Of a DNA stretch of 64,000 nucleotides, positions 33,487 to 43,510 are shown piece by piece. The stretch's first letter is position 1. Each line of letters opens with the position of its first letter. The stretch comes from Chondrus crispus (lineage: Eukaryota > Rhodophyta > Florideophyceae > Gigartinales > Gigartinaceae): NCBI RefSeq assembly GCF_000350225.1, contig NW_005179326.1:1-64000 (forward strand), written 5' to 3'. The notes under the pieces are model-generated. The model was not told the DNA's origin and did no database searches. It was given only the letters and a program-made list of their open reading frames with translations. The position numbers and the translations under genes are program-made.

Positions 33487-34080
33487 ATGGACCCAGCTGC
33501 TGAGCGACGAATAGAAGAGCGGCTTAATGCACATTTTGGCGGCAACGTCCCCGCCGCCTCGTACGACGCCCGAGGCCTTCAGACATGGGGCACTTTCTTT
33601 CGGGAAGGGTCGGCGGCTGACAACAAACCCGAGCGACCTCCATCCCCTTACACAGACCTTTTTCTCGAACCTCTTATTCGACAAAGAGAGGCGGCTCAGG
33701 CTAGTCATCGTTCTGGTTTAGAGCAAACCAACGAGAAGGGGCACGTCCCTAGTGAAGAAAACCAAGTGCAAGTCGGTAGCAAGCGTCCCAGGGCCAACGG
33801 TAGTACGGACAGCTTCAAGGAGGTGGCAGAGACCGTTGAAGATGTCGATGGCCCACCTGCCGAACGTGAGAACCCTGCAAGTAGTCAGGAGCAAGCCGAG
33901 AGCGGGAGTGACGGTAGCGAGGAGGAAGACGACGAGGAAAGCAGTGATGATGGGTGCACTTCACCTTCGGATGCAGAAGACGACTTGAAAAGGGTCACAT
34001 CTTTTCGGGACCAAGTTGCCGATAATGAGCGCTACCGAAAACGAATAAGGGATGCCCATACTCTTCCGCCGCCAGGCTGA
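33487..34080 (+). CDS. Acidic, probably nuclear protein of unknown function
   Basis: 197 residues from the ATG at 33487 (MDPAAERRIEERLNAHFGGN). An upstream in-frame ATG exists at 33256 but overlaps the divergent promoter and reads like intergenic sequence. The N-terminal third is probably folded (LQTWGTFFREG, PYTDLFLEPLIRQREAA). A basic patch (SKRPR) could be a nuclear localisation signal. Next comes a long Glu/Asp/Ser block (GSDGSEEEDDEESSDDG), followed by a basic amphipathic tail (FRDQVADNERYRKRIRDAH). Acid blocks of this kind are common in chromatin or ribosome-biogenesis factors. I do not recognise the family. Confidence 0.65.
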   Translation: MDPAAERRIEERLNAHFGGNVPAASYDARGLQTWGTFFREGSAADNKPERPPSPYTDLFLEPLIRQREAAQASHRSGLEQTNEKGHVPSEENQVQVGSKRPRANGSTDSFKEVAETVEDVDGPPAERENPASSQEQAESGSDGSEEEDDEESSDDGCTSPSDAEDDLKRVTSFRDQVADNERYRKRIRDAHTLPPPG

Positions 34081-36140
34081 CGACCTTGCTTAAACCGAAA
34101 TGCGAGAACACTACGTTCATGCGCTTCTAGCCCAACTTTCGTACGGTTTCAATGTCCAGCATCCTTAAACGTGTTGTATGGAAATGTGAATCATTGTTCA
34201 TCCGCTTTAAAACCATGATGTTCTCGAGGAACGCCGCGATTCTGCGTCATTGTCGTGCCATACAAAAGCTAGTATAGCTGAGGCAACTAGACACAACAAA
34301 ATCACAAGCTGGCAATTGCATATTTAACCTAACGACTTCTGATGTGCAACCAGTAGTCAACGCGACCAGTGCAATCCGTTTACGCTCACAAACTGGTCTG
34401 GATAGACCTTCATTGTCATGATTGATCTAACTCATATTCCTTTCACCGAAGTTGGGGAAAGTGCCGTCAGCATGCCTCATGGTGCCGTAACTGGCCAAGT
34501 AGTTATCACTTTGTATTCATTGCTTGCTAGTTGGCAGTCAACGTCCGTCTGCCGGACTAATCCAACAGGATTTGATCAGATTGCGAGCGTCTATTTGTTG
34601 CCGTCGCGACCCCTCCTGCCGCCGTCAGGAAAGGAAGTCCTGCACACAGAATGCGCACTCCTTTAAAAAGCCCGTGGGCAATTGCTCGCCAATTGTAGCG
34701 ACATATATCAAAGAAGGCATCGCTCGCAAGGATGCTGGATAGTATTCCCGCTGGCTTCGATTTTTGACTGAGACTGTTCACTCTGAGCAGCAACGAAGTC
34801 ATGAGGTAAAATATGCGGGCTACTGAGCTGGGAGATGATGTATGTTTGCATTTTGCCAGTGACGATCGAAGTGACGTCTCTTTCTCTATATGGGCCTTGC
34901 TTTGTGACTGCTCAGACCGTATGCTCCCCTTTTTCCCTGTTCACGTTTGCGAAGATTTGAGTTGTTGCTGGCAAATGACCATTTGTTCTTGTTTTATTTC
35001 CTTTACAGCTGGAATTGTACTCTACAGGCTTCGGGGAGCACAAAGGTTGTCTGTAAAATAACGCGCTGTTTTTTTTTTTTTTTTTTTTTTTTTTTTTCAT
35101 TTGCCCACAAAATCGCTGGACGCAATTCGTAATGTAAACCAGAGATTGAAAAATTCCGGGTTTTACGGATTGACCTCCAGCAGGGTGCCTGCCCGCAACA
35201 AACGCAAGTCTGGTACGTCGTTGTGCCGCCCGACGGATCACGTGCACCTGCGCGAATACTCGCTGAACCGAATATTGTCGCTCGCCACAAGGATAGAAAG
35301 GTTCCCAGTCGAAAGGGCGGTGTGTTTCGTCTTCCTGACAGGCTGAGGGGGGCGGTTTGGAGAGGACCGCTTTTTAGAAGCTTCTACTTGTCTATCTTTC
35401 GCGGTTGCTTCGGCGGCATCTGTGGCAGATCCTGTCGCGCTTTGATCCGTTAATGGACTCTGAAGCGATAGGGGGCGTCCATGACGCATATCGATACGAC
35501 CCGTGCAGTCTGAGACTCGTTTGTGCTGATGAAAAGAACGGAAACCCCACTTTGTTTTCCTTCAAGACGGGTCGATCCAACACTGCTGTGATCAGGCGGA
35601 TGTGAAACTCGTGGAAAACTCACGTGCCCCCAGTTTTCGGTATGCTGTGGTGAGTTTTGCCAAGCGCGTTGTTTGAAATTTTTTAGTTGAGAAAATCTGA
35701 CCAAACTGGCCGCCAAAACACGCGTTTTCGTGACTTAACGGACAACCATACTAAATACTGTATGAGGAAACACGCCGCCGAAACACGCGTTTTCATGACT
35801 TTACGGACCTCCTTACAGAGACACCTCACATCTTGGGATAATTTGACTGGGTGGCACATGTTTAGTGCCAGTTGTGCTACCTACTGTAATAGCACTGAAA
35901 AAGGAGGTAACAGCCAATAGAAACAACTCCGTCGCCCCAAAAGAAAAAAACTGTGTTTTCGAATCGCAAAAAAGCGATCGCACAGGGAGGGAGAGGGGGT
36001 CGTTTGTATCTAACCCACCAAACCGCACACCCCATCCTCCGCCCTTCACTACACGAGTGTGATGTGGTACAGTGGTCCGAGCATCCCAAGTGTCCTGTCC
36101 CAAACACGAAACACAAGCACCAGAGGAGACCGCTCCCGCG
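34081..36140. other. Intergenic stretch with a T29 tract and a 65-bp-spaced direct repeat
   Basis: No gene is supported. It contains a run of 29 T at 35069-35097, which is a poly(A) on the minus strand and may mark a retroposed sequence to its right. It also has two copies of a 35-bp unit (GCCGCCAAAACACGCGTTTT and variant) at 35709-35743 and 35774-35808. Single-frame ORFs here lack any motif. Confidence 0.5.
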
Positions 36141-37673
36141 ATGACGCCACGGCCGCCCGGCGTCCAACAGCAAAATCATTGCGTTTCCTGCGCTTACCCG
36201 CTGAATGTCGACAGCGACATCTTCGGTGTGCTCTCACGCGTGAAAGGGATGATGTCCCACGTTGGCTACAACGTCGGCCGAGTACTCGTCGAAGATTCCC
36301 GTGAGAGCGCCGGCACGAAAACCGTTACTCTGTTGTTAAGACCCTCCAACTTACCGAAGCACTTGTGCGCTAATTCCAACAACTACCCGCGTGAAAGCGG
36401 CGCCGGACAAGACCCCAGCCCCGCTTGTCGCTTTTGCCCGAGTTCATGTTCTACTACCTCGTTAGGGAGAGCGCGCGTTTGCCATCACGGTGAGACAACC
36501 CATGAAGGTGAAGAGGAGAGCACCCCCTTGTCTGCAAATGCAACAAAATACGACAGTGAGCATGGAAGGAAGCATACCCGAAGAGATTCATCAAAGACAG
36601 CAAACAGACTGCCCCACTGGGGCAGGTGCGCCTGCGTCTATGAGGGAACCGTGTATGAGGTAAACTCACTTCTTCAACCCGCGGCCCAACCCAATTTATC
36701 TCATTTCTCTCCCCCAGCGCGTGAGACGGACCTCGGTACCGTCTACCACGTGCAACCCACAACTGATCTGGCTTCACAGGATGCCGGCAGACGCGCTATG
36801 GGATTGGAAAGGCATAGGGAGGGGCCACAAGAATCCCCTTCCCAGGAAGGAGATCGCCCTGTTCGACGTATGGGAGGGCAAGGGTTTTCCACGCTCTCAA
36901 GACCTGCCCCAAACGCATGCGCAAACCAAAACGAGCCCACAGCATCAGGCTTTGCACATGATAAGGGTTCGAACCCTCGCTGGCTCCGCAATGCGGCGCA
37001 GGGAGGCAGTTCCGTGAACCCAACGAGTGCAGAAGGTGTCCACTCAGTTCGCCTTACAAACGAATTCCGACCATCTGTAGATACGGCCGCAATGCAATTG
37101 GATTTGTCAGATGCGGAGAGGGTGCGAGCATTACGAGAGAGGACAGCAGCATCACAAGCCCCCCGCTCTATGCCTAACCAGGCCCCTGATTCTGGTAATA
37201 TAGGAAAGAAAAACCCGGCCGCGCCTATCTCTCAGACATTAACTTTCGCGACGACTAAAACGACAGGGCCTGGAGTGGAGGGCGGCGTACCGTCTTGGAG
37301 TTGTGACCGGTGCGGGGACAATTTCTCCGTCGAGCTGGAACTCAGAAGGCATCAGTTCATGCAGCATAGGGACGGCAAGGTCACAAAGCGTACAAACGAA
37401 GGACGTTTTCTATGTCTGATGCAAACCTGCGAACAAAGCTTCGTTCGGCGGCATGTAATGGAGAGGCATTTCAAGAGTGTACATTTACTTGTGAAGGAAT
37501 TCCCATGTTCTACCTGCGACAAGAGCTTCGCGGATTCAACAACACGAGCTGCTCATCGCAGTGCAGTGCATGAAAAGCGGAAACCGTATGTTTGCAATCA
37601 CTGCTCCCGGTGCTTTACTCAGAGTTCGTCTTTGGGGAAGCACCGTCGCCGATTTCATCAGAACCCTCCGTGA
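36141..37673 (+). CDS. C2H2 zinc-finger protein, putative DNA-binding regulator
   Basis: 510 residues from the ATG at 36141 (MTPRPPGVQQQNHCVSCAYP); the frame opens slightly upstream at 36072. Four C-terminal C2H2 fingers, all with C-x2/4-C-x12-H-x4-H spacing: CDRCGDNFSVELELRRH, CLMQTCEQSFVRRHVMERH, CSTCDKSFADSTTRAAHR and CNHCSRCFTQSSSLGKHRR, covering about the last 120 residues. The linker EKRKPYVC resembles the classical TGEKPY-type linker only between fingers 3 and 4. The N-terminal 380 residues are Ser/Pro/Gln-rich and probably disordered, with a CVSC pair near the start that may be a further small zinc site. Likely a sequence-specific nuclear factor; target unknown. Confidence 0.85.
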   Translation: MTPRPPGVQQQNHCVSCAYPLNVDSDIFGVLSRVKGMMSHVGYNVGRVLVEDSRESAGTKTVTLLLRPSNLPKHLCANSNNYPRESGAGQDPSPACRFCPSSCSTTSLGRARVCHHGETTHEGEEESTPLSANATKYDSEHGRKHTRRDSSKTANRLPHWGRCACVYEGTVYEVNSLLQPAAQPNLSHFSPPARETDLGTVYHVQPTTDLASQDAGRRAMGLERHREGPQESPSQEGDRPVRRMGGQGFSTLSRPAPNACANQNEPTASGFAHDKGSNPRWLRNAAQGGSSVNPTSAEGVHSVRLTNEFRPSVDTAAMQLDLSDAERVRALRERTAASQAPRSMPNQAPDSGNIGKKNPAAPISQTLTFATTKTTGPGVEGGVPSWSCDRCGDNFSVELELRRHQFMQHRDGKVTKRTNEGRFLCLMQTCEQSFVRRHVMERHFKSVHLLVKEFPCSTCDKSFADSTTRAAHRSAVHEKRKPYVCNHCSRCFTQSSSLGKHRRRFHQNPP

Positions 37674-38465
37674 TCAAAGATTGGAAGCTCTACTCGGACC
37701 ATTTATTCCCGTTTGTGAATAGTTTTGATGGATATTGGGAGGTATGGTTCTTGCTACGACTTCATGGCGTTTGTCTCAAAACAGTATTGCATTGAGCGCA
37801 GTGAAAATAGAGAAGTGCATACGGGGGGTGTTTTCACCATTTGATATTGCTCGCAATGCCTCTTACGCATGAACCTGAGTTCTCCCTTCGGGTTTGAACA
37901 GGCGCTCCGCACACACCCCCTTTTTTCGCAAGACTGCGGGTAGCAAGATTTCCGGCGCTATGTCAGCTCGTATCAAACTCGCCCCCGAATGCATTTTGGC
38001 AGAAAAAGTTCTTTGATTCTCTATATCCTTTGGAACTGGACAATGCCGAGGAACAATTGCCACCTACTTGCAGAGATTCTTAAAAGAAAGCCGAGCATGT
38101 TGCAATCAAAGGGTGGCAAGAGGGACCTGGAATACTTCGTAGCAAATTCGTGACTACGACTTCAATGAAGCCTTATCGTGTGGGTTGGAGATTACCGTTT
38201 CACCAGCAAGAGCATCTCTGCCTACCGAGGTGTTGATAAGCCTGTAAAAAGTAGCAACGGCCGTTGAGTCATCCCCCAAAGTGTTTGCAGTGCCCATCCG
38301 AGGGTCCGAATGATGAATCGGGGAGCAGATGAGGCAAGAGGAAGAAGGAGGAGAGGTGAGTCGAAGATGCAACTCAATGCATTTGGATAGCTCTCGTGCG
38401 AGATTGTATCGCATGCGACAGTTAGTACACTTCTTGAAAAATGAAAGGACCACGTCCGTAATCGC
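37674..38465. other. Intergenic stretch
   Basis: No motif supports a gene. A minus-strand frame at 38154-38738 runs into the neighbouring transposon and is not credible as a protein. Confidence 0.45.
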
Positions 38466-38502
38466 GAAACACATAACAACATCCTCACCCGCAGTACAGT
38501 AC

Positions 38503-39013
38503 AGGGGGGGGTCGCGATATAGTGCCATATTTGTTAATGCCAGCTCCGATATAGTGCTACCCTTCTGCGGGTGGCACGAATTTTGAGCCAAAAACGAAGG
38601 GTCTCCAGGGAGGCAGTTGGATGGACATGTACTGCCCGAGAGCCGCTGCCGCCGCGGAAAGATATTATGCAGTTGCCAACTCGAATAGAGACTATGGCGG
38701 AAAAAGGCAGTGTCGATGATGCAATTGGACATCTGCAAAAGTGTAGGCTGGCATTTATGGCTGCGAAAAAGGAGGAAGTCAATGCAACGGCTCGGCAGCT
38801 ACTACTAACAGAAATGCTTGATTAGACTTGAGTCTGTAGTGAAGATACAAAGCATGAGTGATGGCGTCCTGCGAGCGGTCTTTCTGAGCAGTGATGCAAG
38901 GAAGTGGTTGCAAAAAAGCCGTAAATCTCATTATCTAACAGTGCCTGGTTCGATATAGCGCCGTTTTCGGCCCACTGACACAGGGTAGCACTATATCGCG
39001 ACCCCCCCCCCTA
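38503..39013. mobile_element. MITE-beta (inverted-repeat transposon, CGATATAGTGC type)
   Basis: About 510 bp. The left end reads CAGGGGGGGGTCGCGATATA, then GTGC; the right end is the complement of GGGGGGTCGCGATATAGTGC, then TACCC. Sub-terminal copies of CGATATAG(T/C)GC lie inside both ends. TA flanks both ends, as in Tc1/mariner/pogo-type elements, but no transposase is present and the superfamily is not certain. Its right end is tied up with the assembly gap. Confidence 0.65.
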
Positions 39014-39047
39014 CTGTACTGCGGGTGAGGATGTTGTTATGTGTTTC

Positions 39048-39147
39048 NNNNNNNNNNNNNNNNNNNNNNNNNNNNNNNNNNNNNNNNNNNNNNNNNNNNN
39101 NNNNNNNNNNNNNNNNNNNNNNNNNNNNNNNNNNNNNNNNNNNNNNN
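39048..39147. other. Assembly gap (100 N)
   Basis: Exactly 100 N, the usual placeholder for a gap of unknown size. The sequence directly before it is an inverted copy of 38466-38525. The sequence directly after it (39148-39225) is a C-rich, degraded-looking repeat of 38958-39022. Confidence 0.95.
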
Positions 39148-39235
39148 GCCCCTTTTTCGCCCCCCTGCCCCGGGGTGCCGCTGTTTCGCGCCCCCCCCCC
39201 CCCTCCCCCCCCCCCTGTACCCCACAACTGGTCTT

Positions 39236-40785
39236 TCAGTTCTGGCTGTTGTGTGGTGAAAGCGTCGGTGTGATGAAAGAAGAGAGTGAAGGGAGAACGC
39301 GCGTGGGGTGGATGAGTCGGATGCCAAGGTAGTGGCGGTTGATCTCCCCCACTACCCGCCTCTCATCTTCCACGCCTTTTTCACGGCAGAGGGCCTCTCG
39401 AAGCGCCCGCGGCCCGTCTCCAAAAAGGTCGTGAAGTCATCCACGCTAATTTTACTATATAAGTTTGTACGGAAACCGCTCACACCACCCCTTTGCCAGC
39501 GCAGAGCAAGGGCCTGCTCGCATCTATGACATCCAGGTGTGCGCGCGCGGAGAAAAACAGAGGGTTAGTTGCTGGTAGTACCCGCGCGTGGCGTGCGCAG
39601 TAGCGGGAGATGCGGTCTCGCGAGAGGACGGGCAGGGAAAGTAGGCAGGAGGGATGTTCCGGTGAGTTTGCGCTGAGACAGGCTAGTGTGTACTCTTCCC
39701 CGAGGGCTTAATTTGGGAAAAGGCTTAATTTGGGATGAGTTGTAGGAACAACTCCCTTTGCATACGCAAGCGGCATACATCCACTAAACAGCACACGATA
39801 TTAGATGAATCGTCTATGATTACTATGTCCACGAACAAACGAGAAAGTCGCGCCATTTCCATTGACGAACCATTTTGGGTAAAGAACTTCATGGGCGGAT
39901 CTTAAACGGCAACACGATGATGCTCGAAGGGGACGCAATCTCGAAAATGCCACCCTCTATGAGACGCCAAGCAGCTCCGTTTGAAGAGAGAGCGTCACGA
40001 TGAAAAAGCTAAGGTCAAACGACACACAGCTGTTGCAATGTTGAGACAAAACGCAAAATAGGCCAGATGGCGATGGCTTACAATTTTTCTAAATCACTGA
40101 TCGGATGGCTTCGCCAGGCCGTAGAACAGAGTGATACGGAAGCACTGCACACATTACAGAGTATTGAACCTCGCATACAACAGAAGTGGTCGCTGCACTG
40201 TATGGACAGCTCCAGAGGCCGCCGCTCATAACGACCGTCGCTTTCGAGAATTGTTTTGCTGCTGACGTTTTTATGCTCAAGGGTGCGGTGAATATCTGGA
40301 TGACATTTTAAACAGGCGTTTTGGGTTTGAAGATAACAACACACAACGTCTTGAGGCTGGGCAAAAAAAGCGTCTTTTTCCGGCATTCTAAAATGGCTGG
40401 AAAGGGCGTGCATATCTCACCAAACTCCATCATTCCGTAACGCAGAAGTCAACTGCAGTGGCGAGGCACTATTTTCTCTTCTTGTTGAGCAAGCGCAAGT
40501 CGAGAAAACATAAGTTGAAAAGTAGCCTCATATGAGGTCACTTCTCGCCTAGACACCACCCAGTTATCGCAAATAGTGTCACGTATACTATTTCAGTGTC
40601 CGAGTCAACATCCACATCAATTAGCGTATGTGATGCCAACTTCCGCGTGACACTAATTTGCGTCTTAGATGAAATAGTATGCGTGATAGTAATTGATCGC
40701 ACACAAATAGTGTAACGAAGATCCGCTTTTTGCCTTTAGTATTATTCTAATCAAATTTAATCGGCTCTCCTTCAAAATGAACGCG
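39236..40785. other. Intergenic stretch with a small fold-back
   Basis: No gene is supported. An imperfect inverted repeat is present at 40570-40595 (CAAATAGTGTCACGTATACT, then ATTTCA) and 40670-40690 (TGAAATAGTATGCGTGATAG), with a further CAAATAGTGT at 40705-40714. Confidence 0.45.
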
Positions 40786-41625
40786 TTATTTGTTCACATC
40801 CTTCTCCTCCCCCGCATCCACCTGCGTTTCCGTCGGTACAAGCGTGGTATGCATCTCCCCCTCGACCGCCTCCCTTACGCCTCCCTTACAAAAAGAAGGA
40901 TCACTCTCAGGAGTGGGGCTTCTCAACCTCATTTCCTCTTCCTCGGACGTCGGCACCCACATTTCCCTGTCATGGTCATCCTGCACAGCGGCCGCACACG
41001 TCACGGCCTTCCCGTGGCCATCCAGCGGCTGCGTCGGGGGCTCGAGGTCTTCCTGTTTGTGGCACGACTTGGTGCGAAACGTGACCTCTCTTCCGCGGAA
41101 GTCCGGCCAGTACGCGTCGTCGTCATGGCGCCAACCGTCGAAGCTGGACACTTCGGAAGGTGTGGGCGGCAAGGGCGGGATGCATGGAATTTGAGAATGT
41201 GCTCGCGCAGCATGCGCTCGCGCTCGCGGCGCTCGGAGCGGGATAGGGCGGTGCAAATTCAGCGGCAGGCTCGACTGGGGGCTTTGGCGGGGGATCGGTC
41301 GCGGCAAGACAGAGAGCGACGGCCAGGCCAGAGAGTTTTGGAAGCCGGAGGTGGCGTGCGTCCGATATTGCGGCGGCGTGCATCCCCGGGGCGGAACGGA
41401 TTGGGGCAGTGGGGATGAGGGGGCGTCGGAGAGGGAGAGAGTGGCGAGCTCGTTTGCGGGGACGTGTGGCGCGGTGGCGACGGAAGAGGCTACGCCGGGC
41501 GGGAGCGGGCGCATCGGACGTGGGTACAGTTGGTGTGAGGAGGCTGTTTCTGTTGTTTTCGTGGTTGGCGGCGGCGATAGGGGGCGTAGACAGCGGCGTG
41601 AGGGTGCTGATGGTTTGCAATACAT
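40786..41625 (-). CDS. Doubtful host gene, unknown function (C-terminal half most convincing)
   Basis: An open minus-strand frame of 279 codons. The last 110 residues look like a natural protein: FDGWRHDDDAYWPDFRGREV, then TFRTKSCHKQEDLEPP, ending in an acidic tail (WVPTSEEEEMRL; VDAGEEKDVNK). The first half is Pro/Ala/Arg-rich. Competing minus frames there look as good or better, for example KLSGLAVALCLAATDPPPKP near 41350-41290 and MLREHILKF near 41213. So the true gene may carry one or two frame changes, from an unrecognised intron, a sequencing error or decay. GC content is higher than in the neighbours. No family recognised. Confidence 0.4.
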   Translation of the reverse strand: MYCKPSAPSRRCLRPLSPPPTTKTTETASSHQLYPRPMRPLPPGVASSVATAPHVPANELATLSLSDAPSSPLPQSVPPRGCTPPQYRTHATSGFQNSLAWPSLSVLPRPIPRQSPQSSLPLNLHRPIPLRAPRARAHAARAHSQIPCIPPLPPTPSEVSSFDGWRHDDDAYWPDFRGREVTFRTKSCHKQEDLEPPTQPLDGHGKAVTCAAAVQDDHDREMWVPTSEEEEMRLRSPTPESDPSFCKGGVREAVEGEMHTTLVPTETQVDAGEEKDVNK

Positions 41626-42259
41626 GTCTTGTTGGCGCGAACGCTTACCACTGCCATGGTGGGAAGGTTCTGTTTTGGCGAACGTGCAGATGAGTTTCTT
41701 CGGTAGCTCGCCGTTCGGACCTAATGAAGGGGGGAAGTTGGCGGAGAGTTGCGGGTGATATTCTACACAACGCGCCCCCGCTACCTACTTCGCTACCGGC
41801 ACTGCCCAGCTCGCCGATTCTGCTCTGGCTGCCACTGTTGACGCCGCCGCTACAGATGCTGCCTCCAATGACATCCGCTAGCACAGTCTTCCTTCGTTCG
41901 TGTAGCCTCTCGCGGCCACGCACCGCCCTCCTCTTGACGACCTGGCCCCGCCTCAAGAGTCGCCACCCGTCCTTACTCCGCCCCAGGAGGTAAACCCAGT
42001 CAGCCCCCCAGACTCCCTCTCTGCGATACGTCCATGTGGTACAAGTTTGGGGTAGACTTGCTGTGCATAATACCCGAAATCGGTACGAGCTGCTGAACTG
42101 TTTGTGCTAAGCAATCATGCTAAACGCGACCTCCCGACGTCCTTCACCGGGCGTACCTCATTTCCGTCAAGCACCTGGATTACATCCATCGCCAGCCGGA
42201 CCCCCGCGCGGTATCTGCGCCACCGTCACTTCCCACGACAACGTCCATGTTGGCAAACG

Positions 42260-42924
42260 CTAGGTCGCCACCCACTCTATCACCAGCTCGCCCTCCGCTC
42301 CGAACAGGTACACCCGGTCGAGCGCGTTCGTGCGCCCCGCCTTTGCCCTGAGCTTGAGCATGCCAGAGCAAGCAAAGTCCAGCCCCAACCACAGCCCCTC
42401 CGTCCCCAAAAACTCCTGGTGCTGCGGCGTTAGCAGCTCCCCGCGTCGCGTAGCCGCGCCTCCACGACATCCTGCCACTGACTTTGTCTCGAGTCGATGT
42501 CGCAGTCTCCCTCGCGCGCCGACTTGGAAATGTTTCACAATTTCCACCGGCCCGCTCGCCGGCGCCACGGACGAGGTGTACTCACCCTCCGCCGCACCGT
42601 GCCGCGCCGGTCATGCTCCTGGGCTCGTGCAGCTCTGTGCCCAATGCCCACCTCGTCGGTAGAGTGGCCTTCAGTGAGGGCCCCGCGCGCCGCAGCCCCC
42701 TTCACGGCGGCCACCTTCTTGCCCGTGCGCGAGTGGCCCACGGCCCGCGCGAGGCCGCGTGAGACGCGCAGTTGTGCCAGCGTACTGGATTGAGGGAGAA
42801 GCGCTGCAGACGGCGAGGAGCGCGTCGCGACACTTGTGGTGCGCGGCGAAACGTGCCGAGGAAGGGAGCGGGTTTGGAGCGCCGATGATCCATGAAACAA
42901 CCATGCCTTCACATGGTCCAGCAA
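42260..42924 (-). pseudogene. Possible decayed host gene in a GC-rich island
   Basis: The minus strand holds protein-like segments in more than one frame: MLDHVKAWLFHGSSALQTRS near 42924, PASGPVEIVKHFQVGARG near 42560, and QEFLGTEGLWLGLDFACSGM with LYLFGAEGELVIEW-like sequence near 42430-42265. The frame changes and the absence of a continuous open frame suggest decay. No family was recognised. An unrecognised intron is an alternative. Confidence 0.3.
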
Positions 42925-43510
42925 TGCTTTCGAATTGCTAGCACGGTTTTTGTGCCAAGGGCCAATTCATGTAGCACCTGTTGAAGAAAGTGGGGCTATC
43001 CTTCCTTGCCCTTTTATTTATCGTGGCTACTCGCGCATTTATACTACTACCACTTCCATGTTTTGTAGACGAACTTGTGAAGCAGATGGGGAAGCGTTGC
43101 GTAATTATTTCGTAAGCGTTCAGGACAGTAATAATTATTTCTTGACGTCTGACCCACCTGGTAAATTATTTGGCACTCCCATCAGCACCTTTGGGCGATA
43201 CAAAAAGCCCCAAGTTCAATTTTCCAACAGGTTTGTTCAGTTATGGTCTGACCATAATACTGTTTGCTGCAGTAGCGCCTTCCCCGCTCTCATGAAATAA
43301 GTAGTGGTCAGTTGTTCAAGTCCGGTGTTGTCCAAAACACGAAAGTTGAACAGTGATCTAATGCGGTGCTGAATGGCCAGCCGTTGTTGCGCTTGTGCTG
43401 CCACGGGGCACGTTTTCGTATCTTCGATGCAAGGGGAACCGCCATACTTACCACACCACGTGCAGCAATCACATACATTTACAAGACGCATTGAGATGAA
43501 GATGGCGGAA
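42925..43510. other. Intergenic stretch
   Basis: No gene or repeat supported. It includes the 3' side of the membrane-protein gene. Confidence 0.45.

Noticed and set aside
34418-34666. 82-codon plus-strand frame downstream of the acidic-protein gene
   Set aside because: No motif, no neighbours in support, and length expected by chance.
38154-38738. 194-codon minus-strand frame
   Set aside because: It crosses the inverted end of MITE-beta and shows no motif or natural composition.
39025-39332. Frames spanning the N gap
   Set aside because: They are artefacts of unknown bases and C-rich low-quality sequence.
41724-41993. Plus-strand peptide AQLADSALAATVDAAATDAA near 41790-41860 as a gene
   Set aside because: It is attractive in composition but bounded by stops, with no start, no continuation and no recognised family.
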